Source: Chryseobacterium luteum
Lineage (GTDB): Bacteria > Bacteroidota > Bacteroidia > Flavobacteriales > Weeksellaceae
Assembly: GCF_000737785.1 (NCBI RefSeq)
Contig: NZ_JPRO01000002.1
Coordinates: 248,001-312,000 of the forward strand
Reading direction: 5' to 3'
Length of the DNA stretch: 64,000 nucleotides
Positions within the stretch are counted from its first letter, which is position 1; every line of letters starts with the position of its first letter. A program made the translations under genes and the position numbers. Of this stretch, positions 35,828 to 44,769 are shown one piece after another. Below the pieces are notes generated by a model that did no database searches, was not told the DNA's origin, and worked only from the letters and a program-made list of their open reading frames with translations.

Positions 35828-36418
35828 TTACTTTATATCATTAGCTACTTCTTTAGCTTTTGAAGTTGGTAAATAAATACTGAATCCTACGTTGAAACTA
35901 AGTTTGGAAGTTAAACCTTCATTTCCAAAACCTGTTACTCCGTTATATTTTAACAAACCTTCAACACCGATGTTAGGTGTAATGAAGTAAGAATATCCGG
36001 GACCTACACCAAAGTCAAGACCTGTTGTAGAAATTCCGTTTTCTACGGAAGTTCCGCCGATACCTACATTTCCTTCAAAGAACCAACGTCCGTGGTTAAG
36101 TAAATTGTCCACTCCTTTTTCTCCTGGTGATAAGAAATAACGGCCTAAAGCTCCCACACCATAGTTAAATTGAGTAGCTTCTCCTTTTCCGGATTTTAAA
36201 AAGCCTAATTTCACATAACCTCCAACGGCTACATTATCTTTAATAAAGTATGCTGCTCTTGGCTCAATTGAGAAATCATAACCTGCTCCGGAGTTCAGTC
36301 CAAAATTACTTGTTGCCAAAGTACTACCTACCATCCAATTGCCCTCCTGAATCTGCGCATTAGCTGTTGCCGTTAAACCTGTTGCTGCCAATATACCTGC
36401 AAAAATTAGTTTTTTCAT
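35828..36418 (-). CDS. Small outer-membrane beta-barrel protein
   Basis: 196 residues with signal peptide MKKLIFAGILAATGLTATANAQ (cleavage about 21-22). The mature part alternates aromatic/Gly strands: GNWMVGSTLATSNFGLNSGAG, FSIEPRAAYFIKDNVAVGGY, FEGNVGIGGTSVENGIST, VGPGYSYFITPNIGVEGLLKY and LSFNVGFSIYLPTSK, an 8-strand OmpX/OmpW-like porin fold. Function unspecified: probably structural or adhesion. A single gene convergent with the peroxiredoxin. Confidence 0.87.
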   Translation of the reverse strand: MKKLIFAGILAATGLTATANAQIQEGNWMVGSTLATSNFGLNSGAGYDFSIEPRAAYFIKDNVAVGGYVKLGFLKSGKGEATQFNYGVGALGRYFLSPGEKGVDNLLNHGRWFFEGNVGIGGTSVENGISTTGLDFGVGPGYSYFITPNIGVEGLLKYNGVTGFGNEGLTSKLSFNVGFSIYLPTSKAKEVANDIK

Positions 36419-36578
36419 AATTTATTATTTTTATAATTTAAATGCTATTATTTGTGAACTAATAAAAGACAATAAATGTGCCAGACTTCTTAATTTAAGA
36501 TAAAAATTCAGAATAAATGTTAATTTATGGGGAGTGGAAATGTGAATTATTTGACCTTTATTTTGATGATACTGTAAT

Positions 36579-37094
36579 TTAAATACACAAAAGAATTACT
36601 GAAATGATAAGGCCTGCAATAGTAAATTTAATACCTCTCTTGAAGGCTTTCGTTTTAGGGTTAAACATCCAGAAGCTTGAAATCACAAAGAAAAATAAAG
36701 AGACTCCAAAAAAGACATTCAGTGGTGATAAGGTGTCTTTTGACTGGGATTTGTGAAGTTTTACCATCTTATCCAGTACAAAAGGCAGCTCTTTTTTGGA
36801 ATATTTTGCCTTTCCGGTAGTCGTATCATAAGTTCCCTGCTTAAAATAGAGCACTGTACCTTCTGTTTTTTCCACCTCAAGACCCTTGATTTTCAGTTCT
36901 TTTCCGAGTTGTTTTTCCGAAAGATTGACAGCGACCGTTTTATCGTATTTTTTTTCTTTTTTGAGGAAATCTGTATCCCTGTAAACGAGCAAAATACCAC
37001 TCAATGAATACACAGCCATTATACCTGCCAGAAAATACCCGAGATAACGGTGTGTGATTCTCATAAAACTCCTTGTGTCCTTGATCTTATCCAT
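36579..37094 (-). CDS. PepSY-associated membrane protein, helper of siderophore receptor
   Basis: 171 residues. First membrane helix near 14-35 (THRYLGYFLAGIMAVYSLSGIL, with the RxxHRxLG start of PepSY-TM proteins), a periplasmic domain of about 75 residues, then two helices near 127-146 and 152-170. The domain before helix 2 ends KLHKSQSKDTLSPLNVFFGV, the usual PepSY-TM layout. Family knowledge: PepSY-TM proteins accompany TonB siderophore receptors and may reduce ferri-siderophore or aid transport. It follows the receptor at 37181 by 86 bases with a leaky-looking hairpin between. Confidence 0.82.
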   Translation of the reverse strand: MDKIKDTRSFMRITHRYLGYFLAGIMAVYSLSGILLVYRDTDFLKKEKKYDKTVAVNLSEKQLGKELKIKGLEVEKTEGTVLYFKQGTYDTTTGKAKYSKKELPFVLDKMVKLHKSQSKDTLSPLNVFFGVSLFFFVISSFWMFNPKTKAFKRGIKFTIAGLIISVILLCI

Positions 37095-37118
37095 ATCGTA
37101 TTGTTTTTATAATTTAAA

Positions 37119-37146
37119 AAGCGGAAACTGCAAAAATGCAATTTCC
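37119..37146 (-). terminator. Intra-operon hairpin between receptor and PepSY gene
   Basis: Minus strand GGAAATTGCA, TTTT, TGCAGTTTCC (one mismatch), GC then TTTTTAAA. Likely a partial terminator that lowers helper expression relative to the receptor. Confidence 0.6.
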
Positions 37147-37180
37147 ACTTTGAATGATGAAATTATTATCATATTTAATT

Positions 37181-39364
37181 CTAAAGTCTGTACGTTAAGG
37201 TAAAATAATAGTTTCTTGGTGTAATAGGATTTACCGAATAATTTTCGTGAACATTGTAGTTGACTACATCAAACAAGTTTCCTACTTTTCCCTGAATCAT
37301 GAATTTTTTCCATTCGTATCCGACACTGAAATCTACCGTTGTATATCCATCAACATCAATCATTCTTGTAGATTGTGTTTGGCCTTTTACATCATTCCAG
37401 CCTGCTTTTCTGTCTCCTGTATAGAAAGCGGTTGCACCGATTTTTAATCCTTTCGCAAAAGTTGTAAATCTGTAGAAAGCAGATGCATTTGCTGTTACAG
37501 CTGGTGTTCTTACCAATCTTTGATCTTCTACAAAACCTTTATCCGGAGTTTTTGTGTAAACAGCGTTATTATAAGAAACTCCACCAATTAAAGATAAATT
37601 AGTTAATGGATTTCCTGTAATATCTAGTTCCACACCGCGACTTCTTACAGCACCCGCATAACTTTTTAATGTTGAATCACTTGTACCTAATGGAGTTGTG
37701 TAAGTATTATTATTGTTGATTTGATAAGCTGTTAAATTAACGGCAACAGCATTATTCCATAAATTCTTTTTTACTCCTACTTCATATTGATCTACAGTAG
37801 AAGGTTTTAGGGCGGAGTGATCACTAAAGTCGAAACCTGCATTTGGTACAAAAGAGTTTGTATATGTTGCAAAAACTGATAAATTTTCATTTGGATTATA
37901 GATTAAACCAACTTTTGGAGATAGTGCGTTATCTTCTGTTTTTGCACTTACAGCGGGTGGCGTAAAACCTTGCATAAATATATTATCCGAAGACTGCCCA
38001 TTTGTTAAATACGAATAACGAAGTCCTGCCAATAGTTTTATTGATTTCGTTAATTCGACAAGATCCTGAACATACACTCCCAATCTTCTTGTAGGTATTC
38101 TTCTTCTATATGTTTTATCAGCATTAGGCATTTGTGCATCATTTATCCATGTTGAAGGATCGTTTAATTGTAAAACACCTAAGCTTGCAGGAGTAGGTTT
38201 ATAAGAAATAGCATCTGCTTGTCCATAATCTCCATCTGCACCGATTAAAACTTTGTGATTAAAACTACCTGTTTTAAATTCACCATTTAAATTGACTTGT
38301 AAAGAAGTGTAATTCTGTTCATTATAACTTTTACCAACAGGTCTGGTCCATGTAGGATTTAAATTACCACCCGCAGCAGAACTGTAACCCCACTGAACTC
38401 TTTCTGTAGAAAAATAATCTTTAGTATAGCTCTGATAAGATGCCACAGCATTTAATGACCAGTTATTATTAATTTTATGATTTAAAATAACATCCGTTGT
38501 TGCTTGTTGATTGGTTTGATATTGCCAGTTTGTTCCCAAGAATTGATTTCTGCCGATTTCTGTCGCAAGTCTTGAAATTCCGGTTGCATTATCTGTAACA
38601 CTTCCGATTCCGAAATCCGGTGTGAAAGTGTGATATAAATAATCTCCTTCTACGATAAGTTGTGTATTCTCACTAAGATTGAAAAGAAAAGAAGGATTAA
38701 AATAATTCTTTTTTGATTCTACTACATCTCTGAAACTTTCTGCATATTCATACGCTCCGTTTACTCTGAAGGCAATATTTTTACTTAAAGGACCATAAAT
38801 ATCTACTGTTGGTTTGTATGAATTCCAGCTTCCTGCACTAAACCCAACGGCACCGCCAAATTCAAATTTCGGTTTTTTTGTAATAAGATTTACAATTCCA
38901 CCAGGACCTACATTACCGTAAAGCATTGCATTCGATCCTTTTAAAACTTCAACTCTTTCCAATCCGCTGACTTCCGGGAAAACACCACTATTAACTCTTG
39001 CACCGTTTTTAAAGATATTATCGTTTCCGAAGGTAAAACCACGCCCTCCAAAACTATCCTGTGAACCACCTCTTGCAGAAGTAAGATAAATACCATTTAC
39101 ATTTTTAATTACATCGCTCAATTGTTTTGCCTGTTGCTGCTCAATGATCTCGTGAGTAACAATTGCAATAGGTTGCGGCGTTTCCATTACTGAAAGATTT
39201 GACTTTGTCGATAACGGTTTTGCCTTGTTTGGATTTCCTGTTTTGTGAAGATTCACATCCTCAATGGTCTGAATTCTGATCGTATCAGCTTCAGTATTCT
39301 TCAACTGTGCAGTAATGGATATTGCTGTGAACAATAATCCTAATGTAACTAGTTGTTTTTTCAT
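37181..39364 (-). CDS. TonB-dependent siderophore receptor
   Basis: 727 residues. Signal peptide MKKQLVTLGLLFTAISITAQ. The TonB-box region is near 25-35 and the plug domain about 50-170 (ETPQPIAIVTHEIIEQQQAK, GGRGFTFGNDNIFKNGARVN, LERVEVLKGSNAMLYGNVGPGGIVNLITKKP). The 22-strand barrel ends at an aromatic C-terminus (RNYYFTLTYRL). The closing strands and plug resemble FpvA/FhuE/FoxA-type receptors for hydroxamate or catecholate siderophores; the ligand cannot be told. There is no N-terminal CarboxypepD_reg domain, so it is not a SusC-type receptor. Probably iron-controlled; a -7-like TACTTTTG lies at 39403-39410 but I could not recognise a Fur box. Confidence 0.95.
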   Translation of the reverse strand: MKKQLVTLGLLFTAISITAQLKNTEADTIRIQTIEDVNLHKTGNPNKAKPLSTKSNLSVMETPQPIAIVTHEIIEQQQAKQLSDVIKNVNGIYLTSARGGSQDSFGGRGFTFGNDNIFKNGARVNSGVFPEVSGLERVEVLKGSNAMLYGNVGPGGIVNLITKKPKFEFGGAVGFSAGSWNSYKPTVDIYGPLSKNIAFRVNGAYEYAESFRDVVESKKNYFNPSFLFNLSENTQLIVEGDYLYHTFTPDFGIGSVTDNATGISRLATEIGRNQFLGTNWQYQTNQQATTDVILNHKINNNWSLNAVASYQSYTKDYFSTERVQWGYSSAAGGNLNPTWTRPVGKSYNEQNYTSLQVNLNGEFKTGSFNHKVLIGADGDYGQADAISYKPTPASLGVLQLNDPSTWINDAQMPNADKTYRRRIPTRRLGVYVQDLVELTKSIKLLAGLRYSYLTNGQSSDNIFMQGFTPPAVSAKTEDNALSPKVGLIYNPNENLSVFATYTNSFVPNAGFDFSDHSALKPSTVDQYEVGVKKNLWNNAVAVNLTAYQINNNNTYTTPLGTSDSTLKSYAGAVRSRGVELDITGNPLTNLSLIGGVSYNNAVYTKTPDKGFVEDQRLVRTPAVTANASAFYRFTTFAKGLKIGATAFYTGDRKAGWNDVKGQTQSTRMIDVDGYTTVDFSVGYEWKKFMIQGKVGNLFDVVNYNVHENYSVNPITPRNYYFTLTYRL

Positions 39365-39402
39365 TTTTTAGTTTATTATTTAGAGTGGTTTTAAATAAGT
39401 CG

Positions 39403-39410
39403 CAAAAGTA
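39403..39410 (-). promoter_or_regulatory. Possible -7 element of the siderophore receptor gene
   Basis: Minus-strand TACTTTTG matches TAnnTTTG, 38 bases before the ATG. No -33 TTG is seen. Confidence 0.4.
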
Positions 39411-39511
39411 AGTAATTGTTGGAGTTTATTTAGAATTATTAAAAATAATTAGGGTGATATTTATCATTTAATTAACAAATAAATAATTATCTATGTAAAC
39501 AGCATGAGTTC

Positions 39512-39539
39512 TTGATAAAGCATTTTATGAATATATTTG
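39512..39539 (+). promoter_or_regulatory. Promoter of the Gfo/Idh/MocA gene
   Basis: TTG (39512-39514), 17 bases, TATATTTG (39532-39539). The leader to ATG 39554 would be only about 8 bases. Confidence 0.7.
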
Positions 39540-39553
39540 TTGAAAATAATAAT

Positions 39554-40609
39554 ATGCAATTGATAAAAGCAGGGCTGTGTGCCTTTGGAATGAGCGGAAA
39601 AGTATTCCATGCTCCGTTTTTGAAAGAACATCCCGGATTTTTTTTGGCTGCTATAGTAGAAAGAAGCAGGGAAGAATCTAAGGAAAAATATCCCGAAGCA
39701 GTAATTTACCGTTCCGTTGAAGAAATGCTGCAGAATGCGGATATAGAACTGGTAATCATCAACACCCCCGTGCAGTCCCATTATGAATATGCAAAGATGG
39801 CACTTGAAGCAGGAAAAAACATAATCGTTGAAAAACCGTTTACTGTCACTGTTTCAGAAGCAGAAGAACTGGTAGAGCTTGCAGAACAGAAAGGATTGTT
39901 TCTGAGTGTGTACCAAAACAGAAGGTTCGACCGGGATTTTTTACAGGTTCATAAAATATTAAATGAAGGAAAACTGGGAGATATTAAAGAAGCGGAAATC
40001 CGTTTCGACAGGTTCCGGACTGCACCCAGCGGAAAACAGCACAAAGAAGACCCGCAGCAGACAGGTTCAGGATCACTTCACGATCTTGGAGCCCATCTTG
40101 CAGATCAGGCCGTACAGTATTTTGGATATCCGGAAAAGCTTTTTGCTGATGTATTTTCCATGAAAGGAGAGGAATATGCCAATGATTATTTTGAAATTCT
40201 TTTATATTATAAAGACAATCTGAGAGTGAGGCTGAAATCATCCGTATTTACGAAAGAAGCCCATTACGCATATGCCATTCACGGAGAAAAAGGAAGCTTT
40301 CTGCAGGAAAGAACCGATAATCAGGAAAATGAATTGGTTGCCGGAGCTATACCGCTTTATGGTAAAGAATGGACTGAACCTCTGAAAGAAGCAGACGGAA
40401 TTCTGAACTTCTTCAATGACAATTCAGAAACTGAAAGAATTTTAACGTCCAGCGAACCCGGAAACTATATGGATTACTACCAGCAGATCTATGAATACAT
40501 TGTCTTCGGATATGCTCTTCCGTCCCAGGGAAGAGAGGTCGTTCAGAATATGAAGATCATCGATGCTTCTCTGGTAAGTTCAAAAGAAGGGAAAGTAGTA
40601 TACTTATAG
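39554..40609 (+). CDS. Gfo/Idh/MocA-family NAD(P)-dependent oxidoreductase
   Basis: 351 residues. The Rossmann start LIKAGLCAFGMSGKVFHAPFL (about 3-23), with INTPVQSHYEYAKMALEAGKNIIVEKPF (about 72-99; the EKP motif with catalytic Lys), and the C-terminal alpha/beta domain with GSGSLHDLGAHLADQAVQYFG (about 165-185; DxGxHxxD). Such enzymes oxidise or reduce sugars, inositols or related alcohols; the substrate is not readable. ATG 39554 is chosen because the longer frame start at 39512 lies inside the -33 box. A single gene. An inverted repeat begins at its stop codon. Confidence 0.9.
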   Translation: MQLIKAGLCAFGMSGKVFHAPFLKEHPGFFLAAIVERSREESKEKYPEAVIYRSVEEMLQNADIELVIINTPVQSHYEYAKMALEAGKNIIVEKPFTVTVSEAEELVELAEQKGLFLSVYQNRRFDRDFLQVHKILNEGKLGDIKEAEIRFDRFRTAPSGKQHKEDPQQTGSGSLHDLGAHLADQAVQYFGYPEKLFADVFSMKGEEYANDYFEILLYYKDNLRVRLKSSVFTKEAHYAYAIHGEKGSFLQERTDNQENELVAGAIPLYGKEWTEPLKEADGILNFFNDNSETERILTSSEPGNYMDYYQQIYEYIVFGYALPSQGREVVQNMKIIDASLVSSKEGKVVYL

Positions 40610-40726
40610 GGTAGAAGTGTTGGAGAGTTTGAGGGTGGGAGAGTTTGAGTGTTGGGAAGTATCATATACTTTTACCCTATAACACTTCCGCCTTCAAACG
40701 CTCCGACATTCAAACACTCCCGCTCA
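40605..40726. repeat. Inverted and G-rich/C-rich repeat element between convergent genes
   Basis: TATAGGGTAGAAGT (40605-40618, including the stop codon area) is mirrored at 40668-40681 with one mismatch. Between and after are degenerate GAGTTTGAG/GGAGAGTTTGAG words on the plus strand, then the complementary CTTCAAACGCTCC and TTCAAACACTCC. Related CTCAAACTC words recur at about 51562-51585. It may act as the transcription barrier between the two genes. Confidence 0.55.
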
Positions 40727-42619
40727 TTATATTTCCTGAAGCTCCAGCCATCTCATCTCATACTCTTCAAGCTTCTCAGAAACGGCTTCCAGTTCGGCAG
40801 AAAGTTGGGACACCTTCTCATAATCCGTTTCGTTATTAAGCTGATCCATGATCTTAGCTCGCTTTTGTTCCAACTCAGGCATTTCTTTTTCTATAGTTTC
40901 CAGCTCTCTTTGTTCCTTAAAGGACATTTTTCTTTTTGGAGAAGCGGCAGGTTGTGGAACCTCCGGTGCTGCAACAATTTCTTTTACAGGTTCCGGTTTG
41001 GATGCCACATTTTTTCCCTGTGCATCCTCACGGCTTTTGGCTTCTCTGTATTCCGAGAAATTTCCGATGAAATCTCTGATCTTTCCGTCGCCCTCAAACG
41101 CAAGAATATGGTCGACAATTCGGTCCATAAAGTACCTGTCATGAGAAACAATAATCAGGCTTCCCTGGAAGTTCAGCAGAAAATTTTCCAGGACCGTTAA
41201 AGTTGGAAGATCCAAATCATTGGTAGGCTCATCAAATATCAGGAAGTTAGGATTCTGATACAGTATATACATCAGATGCAGTCTTCTTTTTTCACCTCCC
41301 GAAAGTTTTGAAATAGGTGAATATTGTGTCTGATCATCAAATAAGAATAATCTCAGAAATTGTGATGCTGAGATGGTTCTTCCGTTGGCTAAAGGAAAAT
41401 TCTCGGAAATTTCTTTGATAAAATCAATAACTCTTTCATCTTCTTTATACTTCAGCCCTTTTTGTGAGAAATATCCGAATTTGATCGTTTCTCCGGTTTC
41501 AATTTCTCCGGAATCTTTTGGTTCAAGTCCCTGGATGATATTGAGCAAAGTAGATTTTCCCGCTCCGTTTTTCCCTACAATTCCTACTTTTTCACCTCTT
41601 TGAAACTGATAACTGAAATCTTTCAATAATAATTTATCACCATAGCTTTTAGAAATATCCCTGAGCTCCAGAATTTTGTTTCCGAGCCTTTTCATTTCGA
41701 AATCAAGCTCCAGAGATTCTTTTCTCGTATCCGTTTTAGCTATTTTTTCAGTTTCGTAAAAGTCGTCTTGTCTGGATTTTGATTTTGTAGTTCTCGCTTT
41801 GGGCTGTCTTCTCATCCACTCCAGTTCTTTCCTGTAAAGATTATTGGCTTTGTCGATGGTAGAATTCATATTATCCTCACGAATCATTTTGTTTTCAAGA
41901 TAAGTCGCATAAGAACCATTGTGGAAATACATATTTTTATCCTCCATTTCCCAGATAATTCCACAAACCGCATCCAGGAAATACCTGTCGTGAGTTACCA
42001 GGATTAAAGTTATTTTTGCTTTACTCAGGTAGCTTTCAAGCCATTCTACCATTTCCACATCAAGGTGGTTGGTAGGCTCATCCATGATCAGAAGCGTGTG
42101 GCGGTGTTCAGCTCTTGTTTCGGTTAATAATTTTGCCAGAGCAACACGTTTGATCTGTCCTCCCGAAAGAGTTCCCATTTTGGCTTCCAGATCCGTGATT
42201 TTCAACTGGGAAAGGATTTGTTTCATATCATTTTCCAGATCCCATGCTTTATGAATTTCCATTTCAGCCAAAGCTTTTTCAATGAAATCATAATCTGTAG
42301 AAAGCAGTGATTTATGATAATTTTTCAGAGCCTGGATAGGTGCAGAATCAAGTGTCATCATAAACTCGTCAATGGTCAGGTCAGAATCAAAATCGATCTC
42401 CTGGTCAAATAAAACCACCTGGATATCTTTATTAATGTTCACAGTGCCGCTGTCTGCAATTTCTTTCCCCATTAATATTTTGAGAAGGGTAGATTTTCCG
42501 CTTCCGTTTTTGGCAACAATAGCTATTTTGTCCCCTTCATTTACATGAAAAGAGATGTTTTCGAACAAAACTTTGATGCCATAAGATTTAGTAAGATTTT
42601 CGACAGAAACGTAATTCAT
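40727..42619 (-). CDS. uup: ABC-F family ATPase (Uup-like)
   Basis: 630 residues, two ABC domains and no membrane segment: a translation- or DNA-linked ABC-F protein acting on ribosomes. Walker A AKNGSGKST near 35-43 and GKNGAGKST near 348-356; signatures TLSGGQIKR near 147-155 and LSGGEKRR near 440-447; Walker B LLIMDEPTNHLD and FLIFDEPTNDLD. The linker (about 235-300) is charged. The C-terminal about 70 residues form a coiled coil (KEQRELETIEKEMPELEQKR), as in Uup. It starts at ATG 42619; the extension to 42661 runs into the -7 element TACTTTTG (42659-42666). Confidence 0.92.
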   Translation of the reverse strand: MNYVSVENLTKSYGIKVLFENISFHVNEGDKIAIVAKNGSGKSTLLKILMGKEIADSGTVNINKDIQVVLFDQEIDFDSDLTIDEFMMTLDSAPIQALKNYHKSLLSTDYDFIEKALAEMEIHKAWDLENDMKQILSQLKITDLEAKMGTLSGGQIKRVALAKLLTETRAEHRHTLLIMDEPTNHLDVEMVEWLESYLSKAKITLILVTHDRYFLDAVCGIIWEMEDKNMYFHNGSYATYLENKMIREDNMNSTIDKANNLYRKELEWMRRQPKARTTKSKSRQDDFYETEKIAKTDTRKESLELDFEMKRLGNKILELRDISKSYGDKLLLKDFSYQFQRGEKVGIVGKNGAGKSTLLNIIQGLEPKDSGEIETGETIKFGYFSQKGLKYKEDERVIDFIKEISENFPLANGRTISASQFLRLFLFDDQTQYSPISKLSGGEKRRLHLMYILYQNPNFLIFDEPTNDLDLPTLTVLENFLLNFQGSLIIVSHDRYFMDRIVDHILAFEGDGKIRDFIGNFSEYREAKSREDAQGKNVASKPEPVKEIVAAPEVPQPAASPKRKMSFKEQRELETIEKEMPELEQKRAKIMDQLNNETDYEKVSQLSAELEAVSEKLEEYEMRWLELQEI

Positions 42620-42658
42620 TGGAATGTAATGGTTTGATATTGATTTTGTATTGAGCCG

Positions 42659-42666
42659 CAAAAGTA
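42659..42666 (-). promoter_or_regulatory. -7 element of the ABC-F gene
   Basis: Minus-strand TACTTTTG matches TAnnTTTG, 39 bases before the ATG; no TTG at the expected distance. Confidence 0.45.
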
Positions 42667-42973
42667 CGAAAATGTAACTAGAAAGTTTTATGGAATGCTC
42701 TTCCGGTATTCAAAAATATCAGATCATTTTGCAGAAAGAAAATTTATTTTAATCATCTGCAACAGCTGGCAGAAAATAAAAATGACAAAAGAGTATACGA
42801 TGGGAAGTAATGAAGGATATTCTGTAAAAAAACAAAGTTTATATGTTTTTTAGAATTATGCTCACAAACAGATGATTTTTTTTAATAAATTTAACTAAAA
42901 GGCTTTGAAATTTAATAAGACCTTGTGAGTATTCAACGGGGGAAATAATGAATTTTGCACCAAACTTTAAACT
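42667..42973. other. Divergent intergenic region, no feature recognised
   Basis: AT-rich; two short ATG-stop frames of 20-23 codons (about 42690 and 42781) have no supporting signs. Just upstream of the hydrolase gene is TGAATTTTGCACC, not an exact -7. Confidence 0.35.
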
Positions 42974-44620
42974 ATGAAAAAGCTCAATGCTTTGTTTCTT
43001 CTTTTAGCGGTCTCTTCATTCAGTGCACAGGTGATTTCCGGAACCGTAATTTCCAAAAATGAAAACCAGCCGGTTCCTTACGTAAAGATCGGGGTAGAAA
43101 AAGAAAATGCAGGAACCGTTTCTGATGAGAAAGGGAATTTTTCTATTGATCTTTCCACATTTGATCCTTCACGGAAACTCAAAATAGAGGTTCCCGGCTA
43201 TGAGCTGTATACGGAAACTGTACAGAATTTCAGGAAACAGGATCGGCAGCAGATATTTTTAAAAGAAAAAGTTAAAGATATAAAGGAAGTCAGCATTAAA
43301 GTAAAAAAGCTGGTTGATAAGAACTGGGGCGTTAACACCAAAACAAAAAATGTGCTGTATTCCGTTAATCCTAAATTTAAAAAAGAGGATTTTCTTGGTG
43401 AAACGGCACTGGAATTTAATGCCAGCAAAAGATCCAAGATCAAAAATATCAACCTGAATATTGCCAGTTATACTTCGGATAAGCCGGTACTGATGAGGTA
43501 TAGTATTTACACTGAAAAAGACGGTTTTCCGGATAAAAATATCCTGGATGAAGATATTACAGTGGAACTTACACAGGATATGATCAAAGACGGAACCTAT
43601 ACGCTGGACGTTAATGAGCATAATATCTGGGTTCAGGGGAAATTCTTTATCGGAATTCAGTTTTTAAAAGAATTTGATGGAAGGATCAGCATCAGTGCAG
43701 CACTCTTCCGGACAGGGTTTATAAGAAAATTTTATGGAGACTGGCAGAAAATGACACTGGCAGCCCCAGCCATTAATATTGATGTAAAAGTGGATAAAAG
43801 TGCAAAAAACAGCAAAGATGAAGCGGCAGCTTCCGGGGATGATCTTGAAGAACTGATTCCCGATGTTTCCCAATATAACATAGAAGCCGGGAACTCCGTA
43901 TACGGGAAAAATGATTCTTCAGGCAGCTATCTCCAATTAAAAAATACAAAGCTTTACTACGAAGTGTATGGAGAAGGCGAACCTCTTTTTCTTCTTCATG
44001 GAAATTCAGGAAGCATACAGGATTTTTACCAGCAGGTTCCGGTTCTTTCGAAAAAATTCAAAGTTATTGCCATAGATACCAGGGGACAGGGTAGAAGCAC
44101 TGATACTTCCAGGACAGATTTTACCTACACTCAATTTGCAGATGACATAAAAGCTCTTGCAGATAATCTGGGGCTGAAAAAAATAAATATTGCAGGATGG
44201 AGCGATGGAGGTATTACAGGGCTTGAATTTGCTTTAAAATATCCGGAAAATCTTAATAAATTAATTACCATCGGAGCAAATGCTTTTCCTGAAGGTGTTG
44301 ATGAAAGGCTTGTATCCCATATGAAAAACCAGCTTCTGGTGATGAATGCGGAAAATAAACCCGAAAAATTCAATGAACGCCGATTAGTAACAATCATGCT
44401 TAAAGAACCGCATATCAGCAAAAAAGAACTTTCAAAAATAGAAATTCCGGTCCTGGTGATTGCTGGTGATAAAGATGTGATCAAACAGGATCATACTGAA
44501 ATGATGGCAAGACAAATACCTCATGCCGAGCTTAAAATCTACAAAAATGCAACCCACATGATTCCTTTTGAAAAAGCAGATGAACTGAATGAAGATATTG
44601 TAAAGTTTCTGGGAAAATAA
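42974..44620 (+). CDS. Exported alpha/beta hydrolase with CarboxypepD_reg-like N-domain
   Basis: 548 residues in three parts. Signal peptide MKKLNALFLLLAVSSFSAQ. A CarboxypepD_reg-like beta domain follows (about 20-97: ISGTVISKNENQPVPYVKIG, GTVSDEKGNFSIDLS), of the kind that starts SusC proteins. A middle beta domain (about 110-270: YSVNPKFKKEDFLGETALEF, WVQGKFFIGIQFLKEFDGRI) has no assigned family. A C-terminal alpha/beta hydrolase (about 325-548) has LLHGNSGS (oxyanion), GWSDGG (nucleophile Ser in GxSxG), and a terminal NATHMIPFEKAD with catalytic His. Acid residue: GDKDVI. The joining of these parts is unusual; the substrate is unknown. A single gene. Confidence 0.87.
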   Translation: MKKLNALFLLLAVSSFSAQVISGTVISKNENQPVPYVKIGVEKENAGTVSDEKGNFSIDLSTFDPSRKLKIEVPGYELYTETVQNFRKQDRQQIFLKEKVKDIKEVSIKVKKLVDKNWGVNTKTKNVLYSVNPKFKKEDFLGETALEFNASKRSKIKNINLNIASYTSDKPVLMRYSIYTEKDGFPDKNILDEDITVELTQDMIKDGTYTLDVNEHNIWVQGKFFIGIQFLKEFDGRISISAALFRTGFIRKFYGDWQKMTLAAPAINIDVKVDKSAKNSKDEAAASGDDLEELIPDVSQYNIEAGNSVYGKNDSSGSYLQLKNTKLYYEVYGEGEPLFLLHGNSGSIQDFYQQVPVLSKKFKVIAIDTRGQGRSTDTSRTDFTYTQFADDIKALADNLGLKKINIAGWSDGGITGLEFALKYPENLNKLITIGANAFPEGVDERLVSHMKNQLLVMNAENKPEKFNERRLVTIMLKEPHISKKELSKIEIPVLVIAGDKDVIKQDHTEMMARQIPHAELKIYKNATHMIPFEKADELNEDIVKFLGK

Positions 44621-44707
44621 TGGAGTTTTGGACTGGAAGAAGAAAGATGGGAGATTGATTCTGTTAGTCTTATAAGAGTAGCTTATCATATTGATTTTTA
44701 ATTGAAT

Positions 44708-44737
44708 AAGCCCGGAATAAACACTTCTTTCGGGCTT
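44708..44737 (+). terminator. Weak terminator-like hairpin after the hydrolase
   Basis: AAGCCCG (44708-44714) and CGGGCTT (44731-44737) around a 16-base loop, with only short T-runs. It lies about 90 bases after the stop. Confidence 0.4.
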
Positions 44738-44769
44738 TAAGGACTTTCATCATCCCTCTTCCTGCCCGA

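Noticed and set aside
40605..40726. Considered as a CRISPR-like or tandem-repeat array
   Set aside because: Repeat words are short, degenerate and not regularly spaced; there are no spacers or cas genes.
40649..41200. 183-codon plus-strand frame
   Set aside because: Runs antisense over the 3' part of the ABC-F gene and starts in repeat sequence; Phe/Leu-rich translation is typical of antisense frames.
44708..44737. Considered as a strong terminator
   Set aside because: The loop is 16 bases and no long T-run follows; kept only as a weak candidate.
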